NCBI GenBank assembly: GCA_026707585.1
Contig: JAPOWQ010000049.1
Coordinates: forward strand, 89,845-153,844
Direction: 5' to 3'
Origin: Chloroflexota bacterium
GTDB lineage: Bacteria; Chloroflexota; UBA11872
Length of the DNA: 64,000 bases
How positions within the stretch are numbered: the stretch's first letter is position 1; every line of letters begins with the position of its first letter. Shown in pieces: positions 27,546-36,011 of this stretch. Both the position numbers and the translations under genes were made by a program. The notes beneath the pieces were generated by a model, which searched no databases, was not told where the DNA came from, and saw only the letters and a program-made list of their open reading frames with translations.

Positions 27546-28903
27546 GGCATCTCAATGAACGGGCTGAGTTCCCGACCGTCCAGCGGGGCCAGGCGAGCCT
27601 CGAGACGCCGACACTGCCATGTTCGCGGCCAGGCCGCCGCCGCGCTCGCGAGCGCCGACAAGCGCGCGACAACCAGACGTGCCGCCTCCGCGTTGCGCAT
27701 TCCGAGCGCGCGGCGAGCGTCGCCTGACGCGAATTTCACAGCGGCGGCCGCGTGCTGGACCGCCCAGGTCCGCGGCGCGTTCTTGCCAAGCATTCGGAGC
27801 TTTCCGAATTCGACATTGTGCACAAACGACGGCGACCATTCGCGGCTGAGAGCGGCATGTTCGTGGCGCACAACCGAGTTGGGTTCGTACCAAAAGCGCC
27901 AGCCACGGCGACGGGCGCGCCAGGCGAGGTCAGCATCCTCGTAATACATGAAGATACCGTCGTCCAGATAGCCGAGCGCATCCAGCATTGTGCGACGGTA
28001 GAGAACTGCCGCCCCCTTAGGCGCAAAAACCTCGCGAGGCTGGGCAAAGACGGGCGCGTCCCAGGCCGACCAGGGCACACCAGCCAGCAGCTGTGTCCCC
28101 CGATCGCGCATTGAGCCATCACCAAGCGGCACTATGCCCGCGCACTCGATGGCCGGCCGCGCAAGGCCAGCCGCCTCTACGGCCTTCAGGTCGAGTTGAA
28201 CCGTCGTACGACCACTTCCGACCAGCACCTCGCCCAGCAGGCGCTCGCCCGTCTTGACGCTGATGGGCACCCGCGCCCGCCCGTCGCCAGCCGCTAGGTC
28301 CAGGCGCAGCGCTGTCGAGGTCCCATCGACTGGTACCGCAAGGTCGGTGTAACCCTCGGTCCAGCGAAACGCATGACCAAACTCGTTCAATTCAACGCCA
28401 TGAGCGCCGCCGGTCACCTCGGCCGAGCCGGCCCTCGTCTCGGCGCCAAAGAGCTGGACACCCAGCCGTCGCGTGTCAGGCGGCGGCGGTTCGAACGTGG
28501 GAACGATCAACCTGACGGGGAGTCGATCATGTTGATGCAGCAGCTTGGCCCCTGCGCCGCCGGCGAGCGGGTCGCCGTTGAGGCGTGTGACGAGGGGCTC
28601 CAGCCAGTCCGGCTCGACCTCGGTGTCTGGGTTGAGTAGCCCCAGGTAAGGCTCGCCGGCCGCGCGCAACGCCCGGTTGTTGCCGCGTGCGAAGCCCAGA
28701 TTGGCTCCGTTTTCGATCAGCTCCACTTCCGGGTAGGCCTGCTCGATTCGCGCCGGCGAGCCATCGCTCGACGCGTTGTCCACCACCGTCACGCGGAGAT
28801 CCGAATAGCGGCTGGCCAGCAATCGCTCAATGCAGCGCTCGATCCGCCCGGCGCCGTTGTAGTTCAGCACCACAACCCGGACCGGCGGATGGTCGCTGGT
28901 CAT
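27542..28903 (-). CDS. GT2 glycosyltransferase with inserted beta-sandwich module
   Basis: A 453-residue rhamnosyltransferase-like GT2 enzyme. The GT-A core begins VVVLNYNGAGRIERCIERLL, with VDNASSDGSP, ENGANLGFARGNNRALR and the LLNPDTEVEPDW (D-x-D-like) site. It resumes at about residue 250 (IECAGIVPLGDGSMRDRG, FMYYEDADLAWRARRRGWRF). Residues about 128-248 are an insert rich in beta strands. Its order looks circularly permuted compared with the modules in the two neighbouring genes: a tail-like FEPPPPDTRRLGVQLFG comes before the head-like GVELNEFGHAFRWTEG. The start ATG overlaps the wzt stop (ATGA at 28900-28903). Confidence 0.88.
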   Translation of the reverse strand: MTSDHPPVRVVVLNYNGAGRIERCIERLLASRYSDLRVTVVDNASSDGSPARIEQAYPEVELIENGANLGFARGNNRALRAAGEPYLGLLNPDTEVEPDWLEPLVTRLNGDPLAGGAGAKLLHQHDRLPVRLIVPTFEPPPPDTRRLGVQLFGAETRAGSAEVTGGAHGVELNEFGHAFRWTEGYTDLAVPVDGTSTALRLDLAAGDGRARVPISVKTGERLLGEVLVGSGRTTVQLDLKAVEAAGLARPAIECAGIVPLGDGSMRDRGTQLLAGVPWSAWDAPVFAQPREVFAPKGAAVLYRRTMLDALGYLDDGIFMYYEDADLAWRARRRGWRFWYEPNSVVRHEHAALSREWSPSFVHNVEFGKLRMLGKNAPRTWAVQHAAAAVKFASGDARRALGMRNAEAARLVVARLSALASAAAAWPRTWQCRRLEARLAPLDGRELSPFIEMP

Positions 28904-30606
28904 TCCACCCGAATAGAGCGCACGGCAATGCCCAACGGGCGGGTGTCTGAATCCAGCCCGACCTCGGCCGGCACCAGCGCGTCGTCAACCTCGATCACCA
29001 ACTCGTGCGTCGTTGGCGCGGTGACCGGGTCTAGCGGAATCACGATGTCCTCGAAGTCCATGCCATGGAGCCTGAAGGTGGCAATGTGGTGCCCATCAAC
29101 GCTCACGCGGCCCTGGGCCTGGGCGCGACCATGTAGTGGCCGACAGGCCGACAAGACTAGGGCGGCATGGCCAACGTCCTGGCGGAGGTATGCGACGCAG
29201 CGCTCGCTGGTCCAGCGCACGCGCGGCGGCCAGTTCTCGGCCGGGAACCAGCCTTCGCCCAGCCACTCGGCGTCGGGCGCGCCCATAGCCAGCTTCTCTG
29301 GAGGCGACGTCCAGAACGGGCCGGCCATCTCCGTGAGCATGTCGGGCTGGGCAATCGGTGCCGACGCCGACCGAAGCTCATCTTTGGATGGGGCAACGGC
29401 CACCCGCCACTGCGACGGCACCACGGCCACGCCGCGCTGGGTGCCCGTGGCCTTGCCCACGAAGAGCGTGATGGCATCTGGCCACAGGTGGTATGGGTGC
29501 AGACGATCGTCGGCGGGCCAGGCGCCCACTGAGAGCTGGTAGCTCCCCGGCCCTAGCGGCAGTGGTCCAAGCGAGCACTCCACGCGCGTGCGTCCCGGCT
29601 GCACGCCTATGGGTCCCCGAGTCGCGGCCGTGGAGGTCTCATGCATCAGCAGTCCGTCGCTGCGACGTACCGCACAGCCCACCACAACGTCGTCCAGGTA
29701 AGCGTCGGACTCGAGCTCCATCTGCAGGCGCACAACGCCGCCCGGCAGATAGGCGTAACTTTCCAATCCAGTGACCCCGTCGGTCGCTACCGCCGCTTCG
29801 ATGCGTAACTTGTCGCCGCCGAGGTCGGGCGTCGATTCGCTGGGCCCCGTCGCCACCGCCGCTGCCACGCTCGCCATGTGCTGCAGGTACCGTTGGATCA
29901 CGTCGCGCGGGTCGCCCAGAGCCCGCGTTTGCCCGCGGTCAATCCACAGCACCCGGTTGCAGAATCGCCGCACCTGGATCGGATCGTGCGACACGAAAAC
30001 CAGCGTGCGGCCGCGGGCTTTGATTTCAGCCAGCGCCTCATAGCACTTGGCCGTAAACCGCGCGTCCCCGACCGCGAGCACCTCATCGATCAACAGGATG
30101 TCAGGATCGACGTTGATGGCGATGGAGAATCCGAGCCGCATAAACATGCCGGACGAGTAGTGGCGAACCGGCGTATCGATGAAGCGTTCCAAGTCCGCGA
30201 ACGCCACGATGCGGTCGTAGAGTTGCCGCATCTCATTGCGCTCGATGCCGAGAAACGAACCGTTCAGGAAGATGTTCTCGCGACCCGTCAGGTCCGGGTG
30301 CATCCCGGCGCCCAACTCAAGCAGGCCGAAGACCTTGCCTCTCGTCTGGACATCGCCCGCCGTCGGCTCGATCGTGCGCGCCAACAGCTTCAGAATCGTG
30401 GTCTTGCCAGACCCGTTGGGACCGATGATTCCAAGGGTCTCGCCTTCCTCGACCTGCAGGTCCACACCGTCGAGCGCCCAAAACTCTTCGTGCTCGATCC
30501 GTCGGCGGCCGAGCAGCGCCAACGCCATGCCCTGCCACGTGCGCGCGGCCTCGTGCCGGATCCTAAAGCGCTTGCGGACCCCACGAAGTTCAATGGCGGC
30601 AGGCAT
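28900..30606 (-). CDS. wzt: Polysaccharide ABC exporter ATPase with two C-terminal domains (Wzt type)
   Basis: A 568-residue protein that powers export of a lipid-linked polysaccharide with the Wzm permease. The ATPase domain has Walker A GPNGSGKT (residues 62-69), a YSSGM signature (150-154), Walker B ILLIDEV (170-176) and H207. Residues about 262-385 match the Wzt_C immunoglobulin-like domain (VVRLQMELESDAYLDDVVVG, GPGSYQLSVGAW), which in known Wzt proteins binds the glycan end. Residues 451-568 are a second module (GWFPAENWPPRVRWTSERC ... DTRPLGIAVRSIRVE) shared with the GT4 and GT2 genes downstream. Most Wzt proteins lack this extra domain. It is separated from wzm by a gene on the other strand. 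Confidence 0.93.
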   Translation of the reverse strand: MPAAIELRGVRKRFRIRHEAARTWQGMALALLGRRRIEHEEFWALDGVDLQVEEGETLGIIGPNGSGKTTILKLLARTIEPTAGDVQTRGKVFGLLELGAGMHPDLTGRENIFLNGSFLGIERNEMRQLYDRIVAFADLERFIDTPVRHYSSGMFMRLGFSIAINVDPDILLIDEVLAVGDARFTAKCYEALAEIKARGRTLVFVSHDPIQVRRFCNRVLWIDRGQTRALGDPRDVIQRYLQHMASVAAAVATGPSESTPDLGGDKLRIEAAVATDGVTGLESYAYLPGGVVRLQMELESDAYLDDVVVGCAVRRSDGLLMHETSTAATRGPIGVQPGRTRVECSLGPLPLGPGSYQLSVGAWPADDRLHPYHLWPDAITLFVGKATGTQRGVAVVPSQWRVAVAPSKDELRSASAPIAQPDMLTEMAGPFWTSPPEKLAMGAPDAEWLGEGWFPAENWPPRVRWTSERCVAYLRQDVGHAALVLSACRPLHGRAQAQGRVSVDGHHIATFRLHGMDFEDIVIPLDPVTAPTTHELVIEVDDALVPAEVGLDSDTRPLGIAVRSIRVE

Positions 30607-30696
30607 TTAGGCCCCGATCTCCCAGTGTCGACCTAGACTAGCCAAGCGCCGAGAGTGATCGGCCTGCGACCATCCACAGACCGAGGGGAACGGACG

Positions 30697-31158
30697 ATGA
30701 AGCTGAGTTTCGAAACGAAGGAGATCGGAGCCCAGCCCATGCTGGCCATACGTGCGACGAGCACGATGGACAAGCTCGAAGAGCTGATGGGGTCCCTGTT
30801 CGGCGAGGTCTACGGATGCATCCAGGAGAGTGGCGCGCAGCCTGTTGGAATGCCGTTTTCCCGCTACCACTCGATGGACGGCGCCACAGTTGACCTCGAG
30901 TGCGGGATGCCCGTGGCTTCGCCAATGGATGGGAAGGGCCGCGTTGAGGCTGGAGAACTGCCGGCCGGAACCGTTGCCACCGTTACCCATCTGGGCCCCT
31001 ACAACAATCTCCCGCAGTCGTGGTCCGCGCTGACGGAGTGGATGGGTTCGCAGGGACTCGAACCGGCGGGGGCGCCCTGGGAGGTCTATGTCACCGATCC
31101 TGGCGCGGAACCCGACCAATCGAAATGGCGCACGGACATCTTTTTTCCCGTGCGCTGA
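30697..31158 (+). CDS. GyrI-like/AraC effector-binding domain protein
   Basis: A 153-residue protein resembling the stand-alone GyrI-like (SOUL/BmrR C-terminal) small-molecule-binding fold. It starts MKLSFETKEIGAQPMLAIRA and shows the duplicated beta-alpha pattern with EAGELPAGTVATVTHLGPYN and PWEVYVTDPGAEPDQSKWRT, typical of the family. I chose the ATG with AGGGGA upstream; earlier codons have no such site. No DNA-binding domain is present. It lies on the strand opposite to the polysaccharide genes and separates wzm from wzt. Its role and ligand are unknown; some family members hydrolyse or sequester small toxic molecules. Confidence 0.87.
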   Translation: MKLSFETKEIGAQPMLAIRATSTMDKLEELMGSLFGEVYGCIQESGAQPVGMPFSRYHSMDGATVDLECGMPVASPMDGKGRVEAGELPAGTVATVTHLGPYNNLPQSWSALTEWMGSQGLEPAGAPWEVYVTDPGAEPDQSKWRTDIFFPVR

Positions 31159-31282
31159 GCCGCACCCGGCACAGACGGCGCGCTTCCGGCGTGCCCAAAA
31201 AACCGGGCGTGCCTAACGCAGCGTCGCTGCGGCTGATTGCACCCGAGTCCGGGCCTCAAGGGGCCGCGGTCGGACATACGCG

Positions 31283-32125
31283 CTAGAGCTCTTCCGCGAA
31301 GCGGCTGGCCAGCCGCCGGAACATCCACCACCCAACGCTCAATAGCGCAAGGGCAGTCACGATCGTCACCAGCGTGTGCCGAATCGGCGGGAATCCCCAC
31401 ATGAACGCATAGCGATAGTCCGTCACGAGCGTGGCCATTGGATTGAGCATGAACACCCACCGGTGAATGTCCAGCCCGAGGACCGTCTGATTCGGGACGA
31501 TGGACATGGCGTAGAAGATGGGGGTCAGGAAAAACCAGGCCAGCAACCCCACCTCAACAATGTGCTCGGTGTCGCGGAAGAAGACATTCACCGTCGCGAG
31601 CACAAGCCCGAGCCCCAGAACGAATACCAGGTGCAGCAGCATGACCAGGGGCACGGCCAGCATGGTCCTGGTGACCCCAACGCCGAATGGCAACGCGACC
31701 AGCCAGAAGACCACGTACGCCAGCACGAAGTTGATGAAGCTGGCCAGCACGGCGCTCAGCGGCAGGAGTTCGCGCGGAAAGTAGACCTTCTTTATCAGCA
31801 AAGCGTTTGACGTGACGCTGCGCATCGCCGTCGTCAGCGCGTGCTGCGTGAACAGCCAGGGAACCAGCGCGCTCAGCAGGAAAAACGGATATCGCTCGAT
31901 CGGGTCCGACTTGGCCAGGACCTGGAAAACAAGCGTAAAGACACCCATCATCAACAGCGGGTTGAGCAAGGCCCAGGCAAACCCAAGGACCGATCCGCGA
32001 TACCGAACTTTCAAGTCGCGCACCACCAGGTTTCGCAGCAGGTCGGCGTACTCGTTCAGTTCGCGGGCGGCGGCTAGAACCCGTCGGGCCGGGGCGAGTC
32101 GCCCCTTCGCAGCAATGGCGGCCAT
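31283..32125 (-). CDS. wzm: Polysaccharide ABC exporter permease (Wzm type)
   Basis: A 280-residue ABC-2 type membrane protein with six hydrophobic segments, the membrane half of the Wzt exporter. Typical features are LLRNLVVRDLKVRYRGSVLG, FAWALLNPLLMMGVFTLVF, SNALLIKKVYFPRELLPLSA, NVFFRDTEHIVEVGLLAWFF and LTPIFYAMSIVP. The start ATG is directly preceded, on the coding strand, by a hairpin plus six T residues (see the entry at 32126-32150). It is the most upstream gene of the polysaccharide run and is divergent from the MBL-like gene. Confidence 0.93.
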   Translation of the reverse strand: MAAIAAKGRLAPARRVLAAARELNEYADLLRNLVVRDLKVRYRGSVLGFAWALLNPLLMMGVFTLVFQVLAKSDPIERYPFFLLSALVPWLFTQHALTTAMRSVTSNALLIKKVYFPRELLPLSAVLASFINFVLAYVVFWLVALPFGVGVTRTMLAVPLVMLLHLVFVLGLGLVLATVNVFFRDTEHIVEVGLLAWFFLTPIFYAMSIVPNQTVLGLDIHRWVFMLNPMATLVTDYRYAFMWGFPPIRHTLVTIVTALALLSVGWWMFRRLASRFAEEL

Positions 32126-32150
32126 AAAAAAGCCCCCTCGACACAGGGGC
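32126..32150 (-). promoter_or_regulatory. Hairpin with T6 tract abutting the wzm start codon
   Basis: Read on the - strand, GCCCC (32150-32146) can pair with GGGGC (32136-32132) around a short loop. T6 (32131-32126) follows and then the wzm ATG. The 3' arm, GAGGGGGC, is also the only Shine-Dalgarno-like sequence at usable distance from the start. The element can therefore be read as an intrinsic terminator, as a hairpin hiding the ribosome site, or both. The stem is only five GC pairs. Confidence 0.55.
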
Positions 32151-32242
32151 CAACGATTCTAACGCAGTTCGTGGTCCATCCGGCCCGATTCGGCACCGTG
32201 CTACCCTACGGAGTCCGACAGGCGTTGGAGCCTGCGCAGCGC

Positions 32243-32866
32243 ATGGAAATCACGTGGATCGGGGGCAGTTGCTTTCGATTCCGCGGACGCGACGGAGCGC
32301 TCGTCACCGACCCGCAGACGTCCGGCCGAGTTCGCCGTTCCACGTTTCCCAAGGCTGATCTGGTCGCCATCACCCACCCCGACGTCCCCCCTGGCGCCGA
32401 GAGCCTCGTGCTCCCGAACCACAAGAGCCGCGATCCATACGTCGCCGACGGACCCGGCGAATACGACGTGTCCGGCGTCTACCTGCATGGGATCGCGAGT
32501 CCCCGCGCACCCAGCAGACGCCCGGGCCACACCGTCTACGCCCTGGACATTGACCGTATCACCGTGGCGTTGATCCCCAGCCTTGCCGGCGAACTGACCA
32601 ATGAAATGCTTGAGGAACTCGGGACGGCCCAGGTCTTGGTGGTCAATGCCGATGACGGTGCAGAACGCGTCGTAAACCTGGTCAACCGCATTGAACCCAA
32701 CCTCGCGGTCCCCTTCGGCCGGTCGTCCAACGGTCGCCATTCCTGGCTCCACGCCGCCAGGGCGCTAAGCGAAGCCGAGCCCACGCCCGAAACGTCCGTC
32801 AATGTCTCGCTTTCGAACCTCCCCGAACCCGTCGCGACCCGCGTGCTGGCCCCGCGTGCCGCCTGA
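32243..32866 (+). CDS. Metallo-beta-lactamase-fold protein with degenerate metal site
   Basis: A 207-residue protein of the short UlaG-like/Lactamase_B_3 group. It begins MEITWIGGSCFRFRGRDGAL, followed by VTDPQTSGRVRRS, and contains YVADGPGEYDVSGVYLHGI, the group's typical GPGEY segment. The expected H-x-H-x-D-H metal motif is reduced: the segment reads VAITHPDVPPGAESLVLPNH, so most metal ligands appear lost. Function may be structural or regulatory rather than hydrolytic. I start at the ATG before EITWIGG; 24 upstream codons are open but unlike the family. It is divergent from wzm and 55 bases ahead of pyrG. Confidence 0.8.
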   Translation: MEITWIGGSCFRFRGRDGALVTDPQTSGRVRRSTFPKADLVAITHPDVPPGAESLVLPNHKSRDPYVADGPGEYDVSGVYLHGIASPRAPSRRPGHTVYALDIDRITVALIPSLAGELTNEMLEELGTAQVLVVNADDGAERVVNLVNRIEPNLAVPFGRSSNGRHSWLHAARALSEAEPTPETSVNVSLSNLPEPVATRVLAPRAA

Positions 32867-32921
32867 TGACTTTCCTTCCCAACCACAGCCGGAGCCGCCC
32901 AATGACACGTATTCACGCTCC

Positions 32922-34586
32922 ATGACCGGCGGTACGGCGCGCAAGTTCATCTTCGTCACCGGCGGTGTGCTCAGCGGCGTTGGCAAGGGCGTCAGCGTCG
33001 CCAGCATCGGGCGCCTGCTCAAGAGCCGCTCGCTCAAGGTTTCCGTCATGAAGCTGGATCCGTATATCAATGTGGATCCCGGCACCATGAGCCCCCTCCA
33101 GCACGGCGAGGTCTTCGTAACCGTGGACGGCGCCGAGACCGACCTGGACCTTGGCCACTATGAGCGCTTCATCGATGAGAACCTTCGCGCGGTCAGCAAC
33201 CTGACCACCGGCGGCGTCTACGACCGGGTAATCAGCCGCGAGCGGCGCGGCGACTTTCTCGGCGGAACCATCCAGGTCATTCCGCATATCACCGACGAGA
33301 TCAAGGCGCGGATTCATGACGTAGGCAAGACCCACAACGCGGACGTCGTGATTGTGGAAGTCGGCGGCACCGTCGGCGACATCGAAAACATCCCCTTTGT
33401 CGAGGCGCTTCGCCAGATGCGCCGCGAAGTCGGCAGCGAAAACGTGCTCTATGTTCATGTCACGTTGGTTCCCCGGATCGGCGCGACCGGGGAACTCAAG
33501 ACCAAGCCCACGCAACACAGCGTTACCCAGTTGCGCGGGCTGGGCATTCACCCCGACGTGGTGATTTGCCGCTCCGACGCCCCTCTCAACCTCGAACTTC
33601 GCGAGAAGATCGCCCTGTTCGCAGACATTGATGCACGCGCGGTGATATCCAACGTCGACGTGGACACCATTTACGAGGTACCCCTCGCTCTTGAGGCCGC
33701 GGGTCTTGGAACCTTTATCGCCGAGCGTCTGCACCTGCCCGGTATCCGGCCCGACCTCGATGAATGGCGCGGTATTGTCGCGGCCCTGCGCGAGCCGCGA
33801 CCACAGCTCGAAGTGGCCATCGTCGGCAAGTACGTCTCGCTTGCGGACTCGTACCTGAGTGTGATTGAAGCTGTTCGGCACTCGGGCATAGCGCTCGGGA
33901 TCGACCCCGTGATTCGCTGGGTCGACTCTGAAGACCTGGAAGACCGCGACCCCGCCGACCTGCTGGACGGCACGGCCGCTGTCATCGTTCCCGGCGGATT
34001 TGGTCCACGCGGCATTGAAGGCAAAATCCAGGCCGCCCACTACGCCCGGGTCAACAAGGTGCCCTATCTTGGCCTGTGTCTTGGAATGCAGATCGCTGTC
34101 ATTGAGTTCGCACGTAAGGTCCTCGGTACGGACGACTGCGACAGCATCGAGTTCAATCCCGACACGCGACACCCGGTCATTCATCCCATGCCCGAGTACT
34201 ACGATGTGTCTGAAATGGGCGGTTCTATGCGGCTGGGACTCTGGCCGTGCGAACTCGTGGAAGGCACGCTGGCACGCGCAGCCTACGACCAGACCTCAAT
34301 CAAGGAACGCCACCGACACCGCATGGAATTCAATAACAAGTACCGTCGGCTGCTGCGCGCCGAGGGCATGACATTCAGCGGGCTTTCGCCGGACAGCCAA
34401 TTGGTTGAAATCATCGAATTCGAGGGACACCCTTGGTACGTGGGCTGCCAGTTCCATCCTGAGTTCGCCTCCCGACCCAATCGCCCGCACCCGCTCTTTA
34501 CCGGCTTGCTGCGCGCCGCCATGCGTCACGCCGAAGGCCGCCACGCGATTCCCCTGCTGGAATTCAGACCCGAAACCGTCACCTAA
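32922..34586 (+). CDS. pyrG: CTP synthase
   Basis: A 554-residue enzyme making CTP from UTP, ATP and glutamine. The N-terminal synthetase domain starts MTGGTARKFIFVTGGVLSGV and contains the P-loop-like GVLSGVGKGV, KLDPYINVDPGTMSPLQHGE and VEVGGTVGDIENIPF. The C-terminal class I glutaminase has the nucleophile Cys in YLGLCLGMQ and the catalytic His/Glu in QFHPEF. The length matches the family. Forty codons upstream are in frame but belong to the end of the MBL-like gene in another frame, so the internal ATG is preferred. It is followed by purA. Confidence 0.98.
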   Translation: MTGGTARKFIFVTGGVLSGVGKGVSVASIGRLLKSRSLKVSVMKLDPYINVDPGTMSPLQHGEVFVTVDGAETDLDLGHYERFIDENLRAVSNLTTGGVYDRVISRERRGDFLGGTIQVIPHITDEIKARIHDVGKTHNADVVIVEVGGTVGDIENIPFVEALRQMRREVGSENVLYVHVTLVPRIGATGELKTKPTQHSVTQLRGLGIHPDVVICRSDAPLNLELREKIALFADIDARAVISNVDVDTIYEVPLALEAAGLGTFIAERLHLPGIRPDLDEWRGIVAALREPRPQLEVAIVGKYVSLADSYLSVIEAVRHSGIALGIDPVIRWVDSEDLEDRDPADLLDGTAAVIVPGGFGPRGIEGKIQAAHYARVNKVPYLGLCLGMQIAVIEFARKVLGTDDCDSIEFNPDTRHPVIHPMPEYYDVSEMGGSMRLGLWPCELVEGTLARAAYDQTSIKERHRHRMEFNNKYRRLLRAEGMTFSGLSPDSQLVEIIEFEGHPWYVGCQFHPEFASRPNRPHPLFTGLLRAAMRHAEGRHAIPLLEFRPETVT

Positions 34587-34656
34587 CGGCCCCAAACCCA
34601 GAAATGCAGAGACCCATGCGATTCCACGCTGTCACGCCGCCCCGCAGGTGGCTGTC

Positions 34657-35952
34657 ATGAGCACCGTCGCCGTCCTTGGCGCCCAGTGGGGCGACGAAGG
34701 CAAGGGCAAGGTAGTTGACCGATTCGCCCAACACGCGGAAATGGTCATCCGCTTCCAGGGCGGTAACAATGCCGGGCACACCGTCATCAACGATCAGGGC
34801 GCCTTCGCGCTTCATCTGGCGCCCTCCGGGATCTTCAACCCCGATGTCACGAACATCCTGGGGCCCGGAACCGTCATCAACCCGGCGGCCCTGCTGGAAG
34901 AACTGCACGAGCTTCGTACTCGAGCCAATCTCTCCTTTGACAGCTTCTGGATCGCTGAGCGCGCCCACGCCGTGATGCCCTATCACGTGGCCCTCGATGC
35001 CGCCGAAGAAGCCCAGCGCGGCGATCTGGCCCAGGGCACCACCCTCCGCGGCATCGGTCCGACCTACGCCGACAAGGCCGCCCGCTCTGGCGTTCGGATG
35101 GGCGACCTGCTCGATGCCGACTACCTGCATGAGTGGCTGCCGGCAATCCTGGAGCCTAAGAACCGGCTCTTGGAGAACGGTTACGGCGTGGCGCCGCAGG
35201 ATCCGCAGGCGCTGATCGACCAGGCCCTCGAGTGGGGTGACGCCCTCGCACCGCATATCGTCGATACCCTGCCGATCGTGGGCGAGGCCTTGGCCGACGA
35301 CCGCCGCATCCTGCTTGAAGGCCAGCTCGGCGTCATGCGCGATCTGGACTGGGGCCACTACCCCTACGTCACCTCGTCCAGTCCCTCCGCCGGCGGGGCC
35401 TGCGTCGGCGCCGGCATCCCGCCACGCGAACTTGACCAGGTGTGGGGCGTCGCCAAGGCGTTCAGCTCGTCGGTCGGCGAAGGACCCTTCCCTACCGAGC
35501 TCCTGGACGCGACGGGGGACCACCTGCGGGAAGTCGCCGGCGGGGAGTACGGCGCCTCCACCGGCCGCCCCCGACGTTGCGGCTGGTTCGACGCCGTGGC
35601 CGTGCGCACCGCAGCCGCACTCAGCGGTATCGACTGCCTGGCGCTCACCAAGATCGACGCCCTTGATGGTCTGGAGCGCATCAGGGTGGCTGTGGCCTAC
35701 GAACTGGACGGCAAGCGCACCGACCTGGCGCCCGACACTCGCAAGTTCGACCGCGCCCGTCCAATCTACGAGGAGTTCCCCGGCTGGCTGACCTCCACCG
35801 AAGGCGTCAGCGACCTCGACGACCTGCCGCCTAACGCCCGCAGCTACATCGAAGCCATCAGCCAGATCACCGGTATTCCCATCGGCCTGATCGGCACCGG
35901 CCGCCACCGCGACGCCGCCATCATCCTCAAGGACCCATTCGCGACGACCTAG
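34657..35952 (+). CDS. purA: Adenylosuccinate synthetase
   Basis: A 431-residue GTP-dependent ligase joining IMP and aspartate, the first committed step to AMP. The N-terminal P-loop is GAQWGDEGKGKVVD with the catalytic Asp and His of GNNAGHTV. Also seen are TLRGIGPTYADKAAR, EGQLGVMRDLDWGHYPYVTS and the C-terminal STGRPRRCGWFDAVA. An AGGTGG Shine-Dalgarno lies seven bases before the ATG. Some bacteria split this step by growth state; nothing odd is seen in the active site. Confidence 0.98.
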   Translation: MSTVAVLGAQWGDEGKGKVVDRFAQHAEMVIRFQGGNNAGHTVINDQGAFALHLAPSGIFNPDVTNILGPGTVINPAALLEELHELRTRANLSFDSFWIAERAHAVMPYHVALDAAEEAQRGDLAQGTTLRGIGPTYADKAARSGVRMGDLLDADYLHEWLPAILEPKNRLLENGYGVAPQDPQALIDQALEWGDALAPHIVDTLPIVGEALADDRRILLEGQLGVMRDLDWGHYPYVTSSSPSAGGACVGAGIPPRELDQVWGVAKAFSSSVGEGPFPTELLDATGDHLREVAGGEYGASTGRPRRCGWFDAVAVRTAAALSGIDCLALTKIDALDGLERIRVAVAYELDGKRTDLAPDTRKFDRARPIYEEFPGWLTSTEGVSDLDDLPPNARSYIEAISQITGIPIGLIGTGRHRDAAIILKDPFATT

Positions 35953-36011
35953 GCCGGCCTCCGACGTTCGGTACGCTGGCGGCCAACAACTCGCCCGGCG
36001 GAGACGAACCT

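Noticed and set aside
31217-31231. Hairpin CGCAGC-GTC-GCTGCG between convergent genes
   Set aside because: It could be a terminator, but the stem is short and no T tract follows on either strand.
32913-34184. Long open frame on the - strand across pyrG (423 codons)
   Set aside because: pyrG is fully supported on the + strand; the opposite frame has no recognisable motifs.
34579-35907. Long open frame on the - strand across purA (442 codons)
   Set aside because: purA motifs are unambiguous on the + strand; this frame is a complementary-strand artefact.
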